Source: Marinilabiliales bacterium (lineage in GTDB: Bacteria > Bacteroidota > Bacteroidia > Bacteroidales > F082). Taken from it: DNA of 5,331 nt. The stretch spans positions 1-5,331 of the forward strand of contig PKSW01000150.1 in assembly GCA_002869465.1 (NCBI GenBank), read 5' to 3'. The notes below the pieces were generated by a model. That model was not told the DNA's origin and ran no database searches. It was given only the letters and a program-made list of their open reading frames with translations. The position numbers were made by a program, and so were the translations under genes. Positions 4,452 through 5,331 of the stretch are shown here, one piece after another (position 1 is the stretch's first letter; each line of letters opens with the position of its first letter).

Positions 4452-5331
4452 CTATTTGTTATTCAGAATGGACTGGCAAATAAAACCAGCCGCGTTGCCA
4501 TCACCAAAAATAGAAGGATAATGCAGGGTTTCTCCATTCGACTTAAAATAGGCATAAGCGTCGAGGATCAGGTCTTTTTTTATGTCCGTAACCATGCCCA
4601 CTCCGGCATCCTCAATTTCTTTCCACTCGGTTTCCGTGCGTAAAATAATGCTGGGTTTTTTAAAGAAAAAAGCTTCTTTCTGAACGCCACCCGAATCTGT
4701 AATGACCATCTGGCACTGGCTTTCCAGCAGGATCATATCGAGAAATGAAACAGGGGGCAGTAATTTGAAAAGTGGATTCTTGTTAATGGCTTCGTCAACG
4801 GTATTATCCAACGACTCTTCAATGGCACGTGATGTCCTCGGGTGAAGCGGCATGACAATTTCAACCTTGTTGGCCAGGCTCAACTCGTTCAGTGTGCTGA
4901 AAATAGAATTTAAACGCTCCGGATCGTCTGTATTGTTGTCGCGGTGAACGGTGCAGAGGATGAATTCTTTGTTTTTCAGTTTGTAATCCTTAATAATTGT
5001 ACTTTTTTCAAATGCCAGTTTTTTAAAATACAAGCTATTATCGTACATCACATCGCCGCAATGCATAATCCCTGGATTATCTTGCGTGAATGGTTTGGAG
5101 GTAGTGGCTGAAAATCCTTCTTTTACCAGGTTATCTAGGCCAGTTTGTGTAGGGGTGAAGAGGATCGTAGAAACATGATCGGCCATGATCCGGTTGATCT
5201 CTTCCGGCATCGATTTATTATACGATCTCAATCCGGCTTCAATATGTAAAACCGGGATATTCATTTTAGAAGCGGCAATGGCACCTGCCAGGGTCGAATT
5301 GGTATCACCGTAAATAATTACATAATCAGGA
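4452..5331 (-). CDS. wecB: UDP-N-acetylglucosamine 2-epimerase, non-hydrolysing (5' end beyond the window)
   Basis: About 292 residues are visible; the frame stays open to the window edge, so roughly the first 80-90 residues of a protein of about 370 are missing. The Met at 5264 is internal: the codons before it read DYVIIYGDTNSTLAGAIAAS, a conserved family block. The catalytic residues by comparison with E. coli WecB are all there: Asp of GDT (5304-5306), Glu of EAGLRS (5238-5240), Glu of MPEEINR and His of TVHRDN. Further family motifs are PLHPRT, TDSGGVQKEA and RTETEWKE. The enzyme interconverts UDP-GlcNAc and UDP-ManNAc in the cytoplasm, feeding surface polysaccharide or O-antigen synthesis. 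HRDNN in place of the common HREEN leaves room for a related substrate, such as a UDP-diacetamido-uronic acid (WbpI-like). Being upstream of the rpsF promoter on the same strand, it is probably a separate unit, the end of a polysaccharide cluster lying to the right. Confidence 0.9.
   Translation of the reverse strand, partial: PDYVIIYGDTNSTLAGAIAASKMNIPVLHIEAGLRSYNKSMPEEINRIMADHVSTILFTPTQTGLDNLVKEGFSATTSKPFTQDNPGIMHCGDVMYDNSLYFKKLAFEKSTIIKDYKLKNKEFILCTVHRDNNTDDPERLNSIFSTLNELSLANKVEIVMPLHPRTSRAIEESLDNTVDEAINKNPLFKLLPPVSFLDMILLESQCQMVITDSGGVQKEAFFFKKPSIILRTETEWKEIEDAGVGMVTDIKKDLILDAYAYFKSNGETLHYPSIFGDGNAAGFICQSILNNK

Noticed and set aside
5262..5264. ATG at 5264 as the epimerase start
   Set aside because: The frame continues upstream to the window edge and encodes the conserved YGDTNSTLAG block with a catalytic aspartate; a protein starting here would lack it.

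Overview
The window looks like chromosomal DNA from a member of the Bacteroidota (Bacteroidetes). It is AT-rich. Upstream regions carry copies of the TAnnTTTG -7 promoter element typical of that phylum, and almost all start codons lack a Shine-Dalgarno sequence. It holds a Na+-NQR gene followed by a lipoprotein ApbE, a pairing I remember from this phylum. A rubrerythrin suggests an anaerobic or microaerophilic lifestyle. The genus cannot be told from this stretch.

Layout, left to right. Plus strand: the 3' end of nqrF (1-266), a strong intrinsic terminator (276-310), apbE encoding a lipoprotein FAD:protein FMN transferase (324-1325), and a rubrerythrin gene (1439-2014) with its own upstream region. 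Minus strand, read right to left: the C-terminal three quarters of a UDP-GlcNAc 2-epimerase (wecB-like, 4452-5331, running off the edge), the ribosomal operon rpsF-rpsR-rplI (4319 to 3202) ending in a perfect 12-bp terminator hairpin, a SpoU/TrmH-family RNA methyltransferase (3128-2367), and a small membrane-anchored cysteine-containing protein (2256-2017). That last gene converges on rubrerythrin with only 2 bp between the stop codons.

How the genes fit together. ApbE attaches FMN covalently to Na+-NQR subunits, so its place right after nqrF makes it a maturation factor for the complex. Rubrerythrin removes peroxide. The rpsF-rpsR-rplI cluster encodes bS6, bS18 and bL9; bS6 and bS18 are two of the three proteins known to hide the 16S anti-Shine-Dalgarno sequence in Bacteroidetes ribosomes.

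The most interesting signal is the one strong Shine-Dalgarno sequence in the window. It is an 8-nt perfect complement to the 16S rRNA tail, overlaps the rpsR stop codon and lies 9 nt before rplI. Second, two genes (apbE and trmH-like) start 13-19 nt after an intrinsic terminator of the preceding gene, and in each case a -7-like element sits in that short gap. No tRNA, rRNA, CRISPR array, mobile element or phage gene was seen, and no gene-free stretch exceeds about 130 bases.
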